Positions 8,640 through 16,298 of a stretch of DNA of 64,000 nt are shown piece after piece. Both the position numbers and the translations under genes were made by a program. The DNA lies in contig NZ_KI912489.1 in NCBI RefSeq assembly GCF_000518765.1, positions 376,652-440,651 on the forward strand, read 5' to 3'. The notes under the pieces are model-generated. The model saw nothing but the letters and a program-made list of their open reading frames with translations, made no database searches and was not told where the DNA came from. The number at the start of each line of letters is the position of its first letter. Positions within the stretch are counted from its first letter, which is position 1. This DNA comes from Ruminococcus flavefaciens ATCC 19208. GTDB taxonomy: Bacteria; Bacillota; Clostridia; Oscillospirales; Ruminococcaceae.

Positions 8640-8729
8640 ATACAACTCTCCTATTCTCTGTAGTTACAGCCCCTCTCATTATAACAGGACTGCGTTGCTG
8701 TTTGCAAATATGTTTCACTTGCTGATATC

Positions 8730-8758
8730 ATTATACAATCATTTTTTTTGAGTGTCAA
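8730..8758 (-). promoter_or_regulatory. HPr gene promoter
   Basis: Perfect TTGACA-N17-TATAAT on the minus strand, leaving a leader of about 85 nt before the HPr ATG. Confidence 0.88.
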
Positions 8759-8821
8759 CGGATTTTTCCTTTAAAAAACCAAGATTTCATTAAATTCTAC
8801 ATTTAGATTAATTGTGAATAA

Positions 8822-8847
8822 AAAATTATCAACCTGCTTGTTGATTA
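8822..8847 (-). terminator. possible terminator of the rimM-trmD transcript
   Basis: Stem ATCAAC / GTTGAT with a 6-nt loop followed by AATTTTTT on the minus strand, about 160 nt beyond the trmD stop. The stem is short and AT-rich, so the call is tentative. The rest of 8848-9008 has no gene I can support. Confidence 0.4.
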
Positions 8848-8863
8848 TCACTACAAAAAAATG

Positions 8864-8893
8864 TTGACATTAATTGTTGAAGTTGCATATGAT
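8864..8893 (+). promoter_or_regulatory. orphan plus-strand promoter-like sequence
   Basis: TTGACA-N18-TATGAT on the plus strand pointing into the 3' end of trmD, with no plus-strand gene downstream. Could start an antisense or small RNA, or be chance in AT-rich DNA. Confidence 0.3.
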
Positions 8894-9008
8894 TTGACAT
8901 CTGAATATGGTAATTTCTTCTAAACGGAAAAAGCATTTTTGTATATACACCCAGTTGATGTATGGAACAAAAGAGATTTAAGCCAAAAGGTCACACCGCA
9001 AAAAATGG

Positions 9009-9707
9009 TCAGTCATTTTGAGCGTTATATTTTTCCAACAGATCGGGGCGGCGTTCGGCGGTTATTTTCAGACTCTGCTCGTGCCTCCATGTTTCGATAT
9101 TCTTGTGATGACCTGTCAGAAGTACGGGCGGAACAGCTTCGCCTTCCCATACTTCGGGGCGTGTATACTGCGGATATTCGAGGAGTCCGCTGTATATGCT
9201 CTCGTCGGTAAAGCACACCTCGTCGGAAAGAACTCCGTCACACATACGCGCAACAGCGTCAGCGACTACCATTGCAGGTATCTCACCGCCTGTGAGTACA
9301 TAGTCGCCGATAGATATCTCCTCATCGACAATTTTGTCCAGTACTCGCTGATCTACGCCCTCATAGTGACCGCAGAGTATGAAGATATTGCTCATTTTGG
9401 AAAGCTCTACGGCTTTTTTCTGGTCGAAGATCTTACCCTTTGGAGACATATAAATAGTATGGGGCTTTTCGCCCAGTTCCTCGCATACAGCCTTGTAGCA
9501 GTTGTATATTGGTTCGCACTGCATTACCATTCCCATGCCGCCGCCGTAGGGAGTATCATCGACTCTGCGGTGCTTATCCTGAGTGTATTCCCGTATCTGG
9601 CGGCAATGCAGGCTGAGCTTGCCTGCTTTTCTTGCTCTGCCAACGATACTCTCGCCCAATACGGCTTCACACATTTCGGGGAATAATGTAGCTATTTCGA
9701 TATGCAT
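9009..9707 (-). CDS. trmD: tRNA (guanine37-N1)-methyltransferase
   Basis: SPOUT methyltransferase that makes m1G37 next to the anticodon and prevents +1 frameshifting. 232 residues: MHIEIATLFPEMCE start, DDTPYGGGMGMVMQ, and the knot region SIGDYVLTGGEIPAMVVADAV. Length is normal. Last gene of the rimM operon, but separated from rimM by two genes of unknown function. Confidence 0.97.
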   Translation of the reverse strand: MHIEIATLFPEMCEAVLGESIVGRARKAGKLSLHCRQIREYTQDKHRRVDDTPYGGGMGMVMQCEPIYNCYKAVCEELGEKPHTIYMSPKGKIFDQKKAVELSKMSNIFILCGHYEGVDQRVLDKIVDEEISIGDYVLTGGEIPAMVVADAVARMCDGVLSDEVCFTDESIYSGLLEYPQYTRPEVWEGEAVPPVLLTGHHKNIETWRHEQSLKITAERRPDLLEKYNAQND

Positions 9708-9760
9708 TGTTTTTCTCCTTTTATGATTTGAGACCGCGGAAAACAGCGGTCTCGGGAATT

Positions 9761-10498
9761 TTATGTTAATTTTATGCTTTCAGCTATTGCAAGTACCTCA
9801 TTCCAGTCGGTGACGGATACGGTTATGATATAACGTGTGTGTTTATCCTTTTCGGGGTAAATATTGATGATCGTATAGTTTTCATAGCCGTGATTGCCGT
9901 CAGGACCAACAGCTGACACGAGATACCCGCGGTAGCCAACGCCGTCAACAGGATAGAATTTTACAGGAAATTCCTTGCCGAAGTATAAGTCCTCGCTTTT
10001 TAATTTCATTATCCTGTAAAAGGTCTTGGAGTTTTTATAGCTGTGTATGTCAAAATCATTCATTGTGATGGAAGCCATGAGCTTTACGAATTCGTACTTG
10101 CTTTCGGGAACGGTTTTTTCGGCACTCTTGCAGTAGGCTGCAAGGTCATCGTGGTTTATGCCTGTCATATCGAGAAAATCGTCATTTTCGTTGATACGTT
10201 CGGAATAAACGGTGACATAGTGGGATTCGTCCTTGTTTGCCCATGTAACGTTGTTTTCGTCACTTGTGCGCTGTGCTTCCATATCATTCCATGCGGTTAT
10301 GCGTATTCCCATAGTTGAGAAATCAGCATAGCCCTCGGAAAGCTTGGGGAGGTCTTTGGGGATATCTTCCCATATATTGTCGGTCATTTCAAGCTCGTGA
10401 GTGCATTTGTAGTAGTATGGAATGCCGGGGAAGAAGTACGCGCAGACACCTGCTGCGATCAGGATAAGAAGAAATAGTATGCCTAAGAATTTTTTCAT
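9761..10498 (-). CDS. membrane-anchored extracytoplasmic protein
   Basis: 245 residues. One N-terminal transmembrane segment (about 4-22) is followed by an extracytoplasmic region that starts FFPGIPYYYK and has no Cys-containing lipobox. Family not recognised. It resembles the product of 11671-12456 in the anchor, in the FFPG-x-P-x-Y-x-K motif after it, and in a C-terminal strand with an I-x-SI ending, so the two are probably paralogues. Lies 53 bp upstream of trmD in the same operon. Confidence 0.75.
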   Translation of the reverse strand: MKKFLGILFLLILIAAGVCAYFFPGIPYYYKCTHELEMTDNIWEDIPKDLPKLSEGYADFSTMGIRITAWNDMEAQRTSDENNVTWANKDESHYVTVYSERINENDDFLDMTGINHDDLAAYCKSAEKTVPESKYEFVKLMASITMNDFDIHSYKNSKTFYRIMKLKSEDLYFGKEFPVKFYPVDGVGYRGYLVSAVGPDGNHGYENYTIINIYPEKDKHTRYIITVSVTDWNEVLAIAESIKLT

Positions 10499-10564
10499 AA
10501 ATATGCCTCCTTTTGACGTATCAACGCCGTTTTTTCTTTTGTTCTATATTTTTTATCTCTTTTT

Positions 10565-11152
10565 TTATGCTTTTTCAAGCTCTTTATAATGCATCAGGTG
10601 TATTCCTATATGTCCGATGCCGAGTATTACTGCCGCTGCAATAAGAAAGACATTGCAGGCGTAAAATCCCAGAAGTAATACTGAAAATACAGGCAGGGAA
10701 GCGCCTGCCAGCGGAAATCCGCAGTAATCCGAGTACATATCCGCAAGGGTGCGGCTGCTTCGGAAATAATTCAGCCAGTACAGCTCATACATTATCATAA
10801 GTATGAGTGCAAGAATGATATAGCCAAGCCGCAGCGACAGGCTGAATTTGTCAAGGCGGCGGTCGATGAGCACTAATGTGCTTACAAGACCTTCTCCTGC
10901 ACGTTCAAGCGTGAGCAGAGTTTTGTTTTCGTGTTTGGCGGACTTTTCATAGCCCACGGGCTGATTTTTGCTCCAGATAATATTCGGAATGAAGAGCATC
11001 AGCAGGAAAACTATGCCGACTACAGATATACCCCATTTAGGGAGCTGCTTGTAGCTTTGAAGTATGTTTTCGCAGCTTTTCAGCGACCATATCGCCAGTC
11101 CGATGAAAACGGCTGTCATCATTCCTATAGCAAGGATATTGCTCTTTTTCAT
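10565..11152 (-). CDS. membrane protein of unknown function
   Basis: 195 residues with about four transmembrane segments (roughly 7-25, 40-60, 105-130, 150-180) and a short cytosolic tail. No family recognised. The ATG at 11152 follows the rimM stop by 1 nt and lacks a good Shine-Dalgarno, so translational coupling to rimM is likely; a TTG at 11173 overlapping rimM is an alternative. Confidence 0.7.
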   Translation of the reverse strand: MKKSNILAIGMMTAVFIGLAIWSLKSCENILQSYKQLPKWGISVVGIVFLLMLFIPNIIWSKNQPVGYEKSAKHENKTLLTLERAGEGLVSTLVLIDRRLDKFSLSLRLGYIILALILMIMYELYWLNYFRSSRTLADMYSDYCGFPLAGASLPVFSVLLLGFYACNVFLIAAAVILGIGHIGIHLMHYKELEKA

Positions 11153-11153
11153 A

Positions 11154-11657
11154 TCAGTCGAAAAGACCGTCAAGCGGGCGTATTGTCATAACTCCGCCGT
11201 CTATATTCGTAGATACTACAACGTCTGCAATGGCAGGGACAAGGTATTCTCTGTCCTCGCCCTTTATTACGTAGACATCGTTTGCGCCTGTCTGCATAAC
11301 GTCGATTATCTTGCCGTATACGGCATCGCTGTCAGCATCACGAACTTCAAGTCCGATGAGGTCTTGTATGAAGTAGGTATCGTCGTCAAGTTCGAGGTCA
11401 TCGCGATGCATATAAAGCACCTTGTTGCGGAGCTTTTCGGCAGCTTCGGGAGTGTCTATGCCCTCTATCTTGGCAATAACTGTATTCTTGAACACGCGGG
11501 AGCGTTCTATTGTTACTTCCTCGTGGTTCTTTCCTATGAACAGTCTGTCGAACTCCGCAAGAAGCTCGGGACTGTCGGTATATGGCATTATCTTCACTTC
11601 GCCGCGTATGCCGTGGGTAGTGACTATCTTGCCTGCTTCGAGAAATTCTTTTTTCAT
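11154..11657 (-). CDS. rimM: ribosome maturation factor RimM
   Basis: Assists maturation of the 30S head by binding uS19. 167 residues: N-terminal RimM beta-barrel (EAGKIVTTHGIRGEVKIMPYTD) and C-terminal PRC barrel (YFIQDLIGLEVRDADSDAVYGKI ... DREYLVPAIADVV). Start at 11657 with AAAGGA 6 nt upstream. In most bacteria it follows rpsP and precedes trmD; here two unrelated genes separate it from trmD and one precedes it. Confidence 0.95.
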   Translation of the reverse strand: MKKEFLEAGKIVTTHGIRGEVKIMPYTDSPELLAEFDRLFIGKNHEEVTIERSRVFKNTVIAKIEGIDTPEAAEKLRNKVLYMHRDDLELDDDTYFIQDLIGLEVRDADSDAVYGKIIDVMQTGANDVYVIKGEDREYLVPAIADVVVSTNIDGGVMTIRPLDGLFD

Positions 11658-11670
11658 ATTATTTCCTTTA

Positions 11671-12456
11671 TTATTCAAACTCTATGGAGCTTATTATCTG
11701 TCTTGCCAGAGTCTCGTCGGGACATTTAAGGTCAACGCTGTAGACTGCATTTGGGTTATTGTCAGGGAAAATGGTCACTGCCCATAAATTCCCGTCGTAG
11801 CCTGCGTATATTTCCTGCCCGATGTACGCGGTGAAGCCGCTGCCTTTTGTTTTCCACATATTTTCCATGTCGGCAGCCTCTTCCTTTGTCTGCGCAAGGT
11901 CAAGGAACACTTTTTTGTCCTTGCCGCGGAGTTTAAGGCAATCCTTGGCTGTGAAACTGTCTCTGTTATTAAACACCATAGTATATGCAAGTCCGTACTG
12001 CGGCAGATCAACGCCTATCTCCTTGTAGAAATGCCTGTAATCAGCTTCTTTGTACTTGAATGCTGCCCACGGGTCGTAAAGGTCGTCTTCACTGTATTCA
12101 TCGCCGAGCATATCCTTGTATTCGTCCTGAAGATCTGCGTATACCTTATAGTCGGTATCCAATACGAATATTCTGTACTCTTCGCCTGATACGTAGGAGC
12201 TTGCTTCCTTACCTTCAATTGCACTTTTACCTTCCCAGTCTGAGGGAATACGGAATGATACGCCTTTAAGTGAGCGGCTCACGAAGTCGGAAGGAACTTC
12301 CGATTTTTCAAATTCGGGAACGAGCTCGTCTATATGTTTGTATTTGTGCTTGACTTTCAGATACGTTGGAAGTCCGGGGAAGAATATGAATATTACAAGT
12401 GCCGAAATCAGCAGAAAACCGAGAATAGTTCCGCCGATAATTAGTGGTTTTTTCAT
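11671..12456 (-). CDS. membrane-anchored extracytoplasmic protein, paralogue of 9761-10498
   Basis: 261 residues with one N-terminal transmembrane segment (about 5-27), then FFPGLPTYLKVKHKYKH and a long, acidic, Tyr-rich extracytoplasmic domain. No family recognised. Starts the rimM operon, 13 bp ahead of rimM. CAGGAG precedes the ATG. No clear promoter is visible upstream; the gap to purB is filled with repeats, so read-through from purB is possible. Confidence 0.72.
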   Translation of the reverse strand: MKKPLIIGGTILGFLLISALVIFIFFPGLPTYLKVKHKYKHIDELVPEFEKSEVPSDFVSRSLKGVSFRIPSDWEGKSAIEGKEASSYVSGEEYRIFVLDTDYKVYADLQDEYKDMLGDEYSEDDLYDPWAAFKYKEADYRHFYKEIGVDLPQYGLAYTMVFNNRDSFTAKDCLKLRGKDKKVFLDLAQTKEEAADMENMWKTKGSGFTAYIGQEIYAGYDGNLWAVTIFPDNNPNAVYSVDLKCPDETLARQIISSIEFE

Positions 12457-12480
12457 GGTATCTCCTGTGGTCAGTGTTTA

Positions 12481-12631
12481 GTAGGGAACGCCGCCCTCGG
12501 CGTTCCGATAATGCGTAATTTGTAATGCATAATGCGTAATTAATGTGTCCGCTAACGCGGACGATCAAAAAATGAATGGGTATATCTGCAAACTGAATGA
12601 ACCCAATGTAGGGGCGGATATTATCCGCCCG
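12481..12631. repeat. cluster of palindromic cassettes
   Basis: Three cassettes: 12481-12506 (GTAGGGAACGCC / CGGCGTTCC), 12547-12562 (GTCCGC / GCGGAC) and 12608-12631 (GTAGGGGCGGAT / ATCCGCCC). AT-rich repeats related to AATGCGTAAT lie between them. No gene in 12457-13003. Confidence 0.8.
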
Positions 12632-12706
12632 TTTTATACGTTTACGGTTTTGCAGACACGCTACAAGCTAAGGACTAACGGGAGCCGAGGGCGATATACT
12701 GTCACC

Positions 12707-13002
12707 CGATGATATTTGCGTTTAGATTATGCTGCCTCGCGGGGAGAAATGTATCTTTCAAAATGAACTGACCACGGAGCAAGGGTGCAGGGTCACGCCA
12801 ATCCCCCCGATGATATTTGCGTTTAGATTATGCTGTCTCGTGGGGAGAAATGTATCTTTCAAAATGAACTGTCCACGGAGCAAGGGTGTAGCGTCACGCC
12901 AATCCCCCGATGATATTTGCGTTTTATTTATGCTGCCTCGCGGTGAGAAATGCATCTTTCAAAATGAACTAACCGCGGAGCAAGGGTGTAGCGTCACGCT
13001 AC
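12707..13002 (-). repeat. three tandem copies of a 100-bp repeat behind purB
   Basis: Units start at CGATGATATTTGCG (12707, 12808, 12908), a period of 101 then 100 bp, roughly 90% alike. Each contains CTCG(C/T)GG-GAGAAATG, TCTTTCAAAATGAACT and CGGAGCAAGGGTG. The unit next to purB ends in palindrome GTAGCGTCACGCTAC (12988-13002), one base from the purB stop. A fourth, diverged copy is at 4448-4544. One plus-strand frame is open across the array, but it encodes only the repeat and has no ribosome site. Confidence 0.9.
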
Positions 13003-13003
13003 C

Positions 13004-14443
13004 TCAATTCTTCATTTCAAAGCTTTCGCCGAGAATGTCCTTGTTAGCGTCGAGTATAGGCTTGATGCACTCTGCAAGGAACTCGTCCACCTGCTGTGAG
13101 CTTCTTCCTGTGTAGTTCTCAGGCTTGAGAACAGCGTCAAGCTCTTCCTTTGTTACCATGAACATAGGATCAGCTTCGATAAGCTCGCAGAGATTGTTGT
13201 CAAGTCCGCGAACCTTAACGTTTGCGCCTGCTTCCATAGAGTAGTCCATGATACGGTCGTGGAGCTCCTGACGGTTTCCGCCCTTCTTAACAGCGTCCAT
13301 CATGATGTTCTCACTTGCCATGAACGGGAGCTCTGCCATAACGCGGCGGCGTATCATCTCAGGATATACAACGATACCGTTTGTAACGTTCATCATGATA
13401 TTGAGGATAGCGTCAACGCCGAGGAATGCCTCTGCTACGCTGATACGCTTGTTTGCGGAGTCGTCGAGAGTTCTCTCGAACCACTGTGTGCCTGCTGTGA
13501 ATGCAGGGTTGAGGCTGTCTATCATTACGTAACGAGCGAGAGAGGTAATTCTCTCGCAGCGCATAGGATTACGCTTGTAAGCCATTGCGGAAGAGCCGAT
13601 CTGCTTCTTCTCTCTTGGCTCTTCCATTTCCTTGAAGGACTGGAGGATACGCATATCATTTGAGAACTTGCTTGCTGTCTGTGCGATATCGCTGAGAAGC
13701 TCAAGTACCTTTGAGTCCACCTTACGTGAGTAGGTCTGACCTGATACGGGAACAACTGCATCGAAGCCCATTTCCTCAGCTATCATCTGCTCAAGCTTCT
13801 TTATCTTGTCAGTGTCGCCCTCAAAAAGCTCCATGAATGAAGCCTGTGTACCTGTTGTGCCCTTTGAGCCGAGAAGCTTTAATGTGGACATACGGTATTC
13901 AAGGTCGTTGAAGTCCATGAGAAGCTCGTTGAGCCAGAGTGTAGCTCTCTTACCTACGGTTGTGAGCTGTGCAGGCTGAAGATGTGTGTATGCGAGGCAG
14001 GGGAGATTTTTGTACTCGTCTGCGAACTTCGCAAGGTTGTTCATAACGTTTATGAGCTTTCTGCGAACTATTTTAAGCGCATCGCGCATGATTATAACGT
14101 CGGTATTATCGCCAACATAGCAAGATGTAGCACCGAGATGTATGATACCTGCGGCATCGGGACAAGCCTGTCCGTATGTGAAAACGTGAGCCATAACGTC
14201 GTGGCGTGTGATCTTTTCGCGCTCCGCTGCCATTTCATAGTCTACATCGTTGATATGCTCTTCGAGCTGCTTTACCTGTGCTTCTGTTACAGGGAGGCCG
14301 AGCTTCATTTCAGCTCTTGCGAGAGCTACCCAGAGCTTTCTCCATGTAGTGAATTTTTTATCCGCAGAGAAAATATACTGCATTTCCTCACTTGCGTAAC
14401 GTGTACAGAATGGGCTTTCATAGCTGTTGATATTACCGCTCAT
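13004..14443 (-). CDS. purB: adenylosuccinate lyase
   Basis: Splits adenylosuccinate to AMP and SAICAR to AICAR, each with release of fumarate. 479 residues of the fumarase/aspartase superfamily; the signature loop is GSSAMAYKRNPMRCERI and the catalytic His regions are HDVMAHVF and AYTHLQPAQ. Length is typical of the clostridial type. AGGAG precedes the ATG. Own promoter at 14499-14527. Confidence 0.96.
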   Translation of the reverse strand: MSGNINSYESPFCTRYASEEMQYIFSADKKFTTWRKLWVALARAEMKLGLPVTEAQVKQLEEHINDVDYEMAAEREKITRHDVMAHVFTYGQACPDAAGIIHLGATSCYVGDNTDVIIMRDALKIVRRKLINVMNNLAKFADEYKNLPCLAYTHLQPAQLTTVGKRATLWLNELLMDFNDLEYRMSTLKLLGSKGTTGTQASFMELFEGDTDKIKKLEQMIAEEMGFDAVVPVSGQTYSRKVDSKVLELLSDIAQTASKFSNDMRILQSFKEMEEPREKKQIGSSAMAYKRNPMRCERITSLARYVMIDSLNPAFTAGTQWFERTLDDSANKRISVAEAFLGVDAILNIMMNVTNGIVVYPEMIRRRVMAELPFMASENIMMDAVKKGGNRQELHDRIMDYSMEAGANVKVRGLDNNLCELIEADPMFMVTKEELDAVLKPENYTGRSSQQVDEFLAECIKPILDANKDILGESFEMKN

Positions 14444-14498
14444 TTATAATGTTCTCCTTTTAAATTCAATTAGCGTACTGCGACAGTACATCAAATTA

Positions 14499-14527
14499 AT
14501 TATAGCATTATACTGCTGTCATGTCAA
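14499..14527 (-). promoter_or_regulatory. purB promoter
   Basis: Perfect TTGACA-N17-TATAAT on the minus strand. The -35 box overlaps the T run of the terminator for the operon upstream. No purine riboswitch is seen in the short leader. Confidence 0.88.
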
Positions 14528-14553
14528 TAAAAAAGGCGGCTCAAAGCCGCCTT
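14526..14553 (-). terminator. terminator of the FHA/PP2C operon
   Basis: AAGGCGGCT / AGCCGCCTT stem followed by TTTTTTATT on the minus strand, about 50 nt after the stop of the last operon gene. Confidence 0.92.
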
Positions 14554-14603
14554 AGTTTTGCAGAAAAAACCTTACATTTTCTGTGAAAATTTGACATTAC
14601 CCG

Positions 14604-15245
14604 TCATATTTCGTCCATAGTTCCGCTGCTGTCCGAAACGGGTATGCTTTCGGGAAGGACTATATCCGACATTTCATTTGACGCTGTTTTCTGAAAGTTA
14701 TCGACCTTCTGCTGATAGGGATCTTTTATACCGAACTGATGTCTGTCCATTTCCTGATCGAAGAATCGCTCATTGAAATGGGGAAAGCCGTCACAGGTCT
14801 CGAGCTTATGGTACATCATGTTGATCTTCAGATTTATTAGAGCTGCTGTTCCGACTATGCAAAACAGTACAAGGTGTATCCAGAAGCATTTTGTCAGCAC
14901 CTTGAAATCATGGAACAGCTTGTTCTCATACGGACTTATGACCCATAGGAGAAGCTGATTAGCTCCAAGTATTCCTATGACCAATATAGCCATTATATCC
15001 CTGTATCTGTAGCAAGCCTGCCATGCACAGTAGCCAACAATGGGTACGATTATCATGGCGTCTAAAGAAGCTGCGGTCACGTTTGTTATAAAGCCCATGA
15101 ATATAGCTACGGGAAGATAAACGATAAGCGGTGCATAATAGAATATCACCAGAAGAGAGCGTATCTTGTTCACACGGTTGAGGAGAGTAAGATTACGTGC
15201 AAATTCAACTGATTTCGTATTGCGGTTGAGAGAAAGCTCAGACAT
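14604..15245 (-). CDS. polytopic membrane protein of unknown function
   Basis: 213 residues with about four transmembrane segments (roughly 30-55, 62-80, 84-105, 118-140) and a long acidic cytosolic tail. No family recognised. Last gene of the FHA-PP2C operon, which suggests a membrane process read out by phospho-threonine signalling, but that is context only. Confidence 0.72.
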   Translation of the reverse strand: MSELSLNRNTKSVEFARNLTLLNRVNKIRSLLVIFYYAPLIVYLPVAIFMGFITNVTAASLDAMIIVPIVGYCAWQACYRYRDIMAILVIGILGANQLLLWVISPYENKLFHDFKVLTKCFWIHLVLFCIVGTAALINLKINMMYHKLETCDGFPHFNERFFDQEMDRHQFGIKDPYQQKVDNFQKTASNEMSDIVLPESIPVSDSSGTMDEI

Positions 15246-15262
15246 TGTAGCATCTCCTTCTT

Positions 15263-15490
15263 TTATGAGATTATTCTTTCATTGGTGTGGACGATGACGG
15301 TGTTTTCAATGAGCTTGAATCCTGATGCTGCGGCAGCCTCATCAGGGAGCTTTTCGTTTATATCCGCAGGGGGAGTAGTCCTTTCCCTGACTTTTTTCTC
15401 CTTTTTGGCTATTATGGTCCACATGATGATGTTTATTATCACGAATACCGCAGCAGCTGCCGCGATAACAAGTATTTCGCCTGTTGTCAT
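15263..15490 (-). CDS. small single-pass membrane protein
   Basis: 75 residues: one transmembrane helix (about 6-28, Ala-rich then IINIIMWTII), a basic stop-transfer run KKEKKVRER and a soluble tail. No family recognised. Lies 17-19 bp from each neighbour within the PP2C/FHA operon. Confidence 0.65.
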   Translation of the reverse strand: MTTGEILVIAAAAAVFVIINIIMWTIIAKKEKKVRERTTPPADINEKLPDEAAAASGFKLIENTVIVHTNERIIS

Positions 15491-15509
15491 ATATATTGCT
15501 CCTTTGCTG

Positions 15510-16277
15510 TCAAAGCTCGGCGCGGAAGAGGGCGACGGTTATATTATCGCTTTCCTCTCTCTTTTTTACAGTTTCAATAAGCTCACGCATTTTAGACTGC
15601 ATATTCTTTTTGGTGGAAGTTTTCTTTGCTGAAAGCTCCTCGAACAGTTCTTTTTCCGTAAGTACATGGCGGAAGCCGTCGGAGCAGACCATATAGGTCA
15701 CATCGTTTTCAAGATTTCCAAGCCTTATTTCGGGAGCGACCTCTCCCGTAACACCTATACACTGTACAAGCGCGTTTCTGCGAGGGTCAACGAGAGCCTC
15801 TTCGGGAGTCATTTTGCCCATTTTTACTGCGCGGTTGACGTAGGTATGGTCATCGGTTATCTGGCTGAGCTTGTCGGATATCTTGTATATGCGGCTGTCA
15901 CCCACATGAAATGTCATATATTCGGAGTTTACGGCAATTATACCCGTAGCTGTAGTGCCGAGCTGTATACTGTTCTGCGCACCGTAGTGAACGAGCATAG
16001 CGTTCAGTCTGCGGAGTCTGCTTATTACATTATGAGCGGCTGTCTGCCAGTCCCAGTCGGGAAGCTCAAAGGGAAACTCGGTATCGAACCAATCCGCAAA
16101 GCTTCTTACAACTTCGGCACTTGCAAGCTCTCCACGTGAGAGTCCGCCCATTCCGTCGCATACCATTACAAGTGCAGCCATACCCGTACTTGTTTTTGCG
16201 GTCTTGATGCATACACTATCCTGATTTATTTTTTTAGAGATACCGATATCGGTATCACAGGCTGCGATATATTTCAT
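15510..16277 (-). CDS. PP2C-family Ser/Thr protein phosphatase
   Basis: 255-residue metal-dependent phosphatase. Metal-binding motifs are VCDGMGGLSRGE near residue 40 and CSDGFRHVLTEKEL near 198, with the closing ESDNITVALFR. N-terminus ACDTDIGISKKINQDS is typical. No transmembrane segment. It follows the FHA gene by 21 bp, suggesting they share phosphoprotein targets. No Hanks-type kinase gene lies in this operon. Confidence 0.93.
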   Translation of the reverse strand: MKYIAACDTDIGISKKINQDSVCIKTAKTSTGMAALVMVCDGMGGLSRGELASAEVVRSFADWFDTEFPFELPDWDWQTAAHNVISRLRRLNAMLVHYGAQNSIQLGTTATGIIAVNSEYMTFHVGDSRIYKISDKLSQITDDHTYVNRAVKMGKMTPEEALVDPRRNALVQCIGVTGEVAPEIRLGNLENDVTYMVCSDGFRHVLTEKELFEELSAKKTSTKKNMQSKMRELIETVKKREESDNITVALFRAEL

Positions 16278-16298
16278 AATTCCCCCTTACGGCGGACG

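Noticed and set aside
8939..9211. Plus-strand ORF downstream of the orphan promoter
   Set aside because: Most of it is antisense to trmD and it has no ribosome site or family.
12707..13002. Possible CRISPR array
   Set aside because: The repeated unit is 100 bp without unique spacers; it is a simple tandem repeat and no cas genes are near.
12729..13115. Plus-strand ORF of 128 codons with internal repeats
   Set aside because: It reads through the three 100-bp repeat units and into purB antisense. The repeated peptide is a by-product of the near-100-bp period, and there is no ribosome site.
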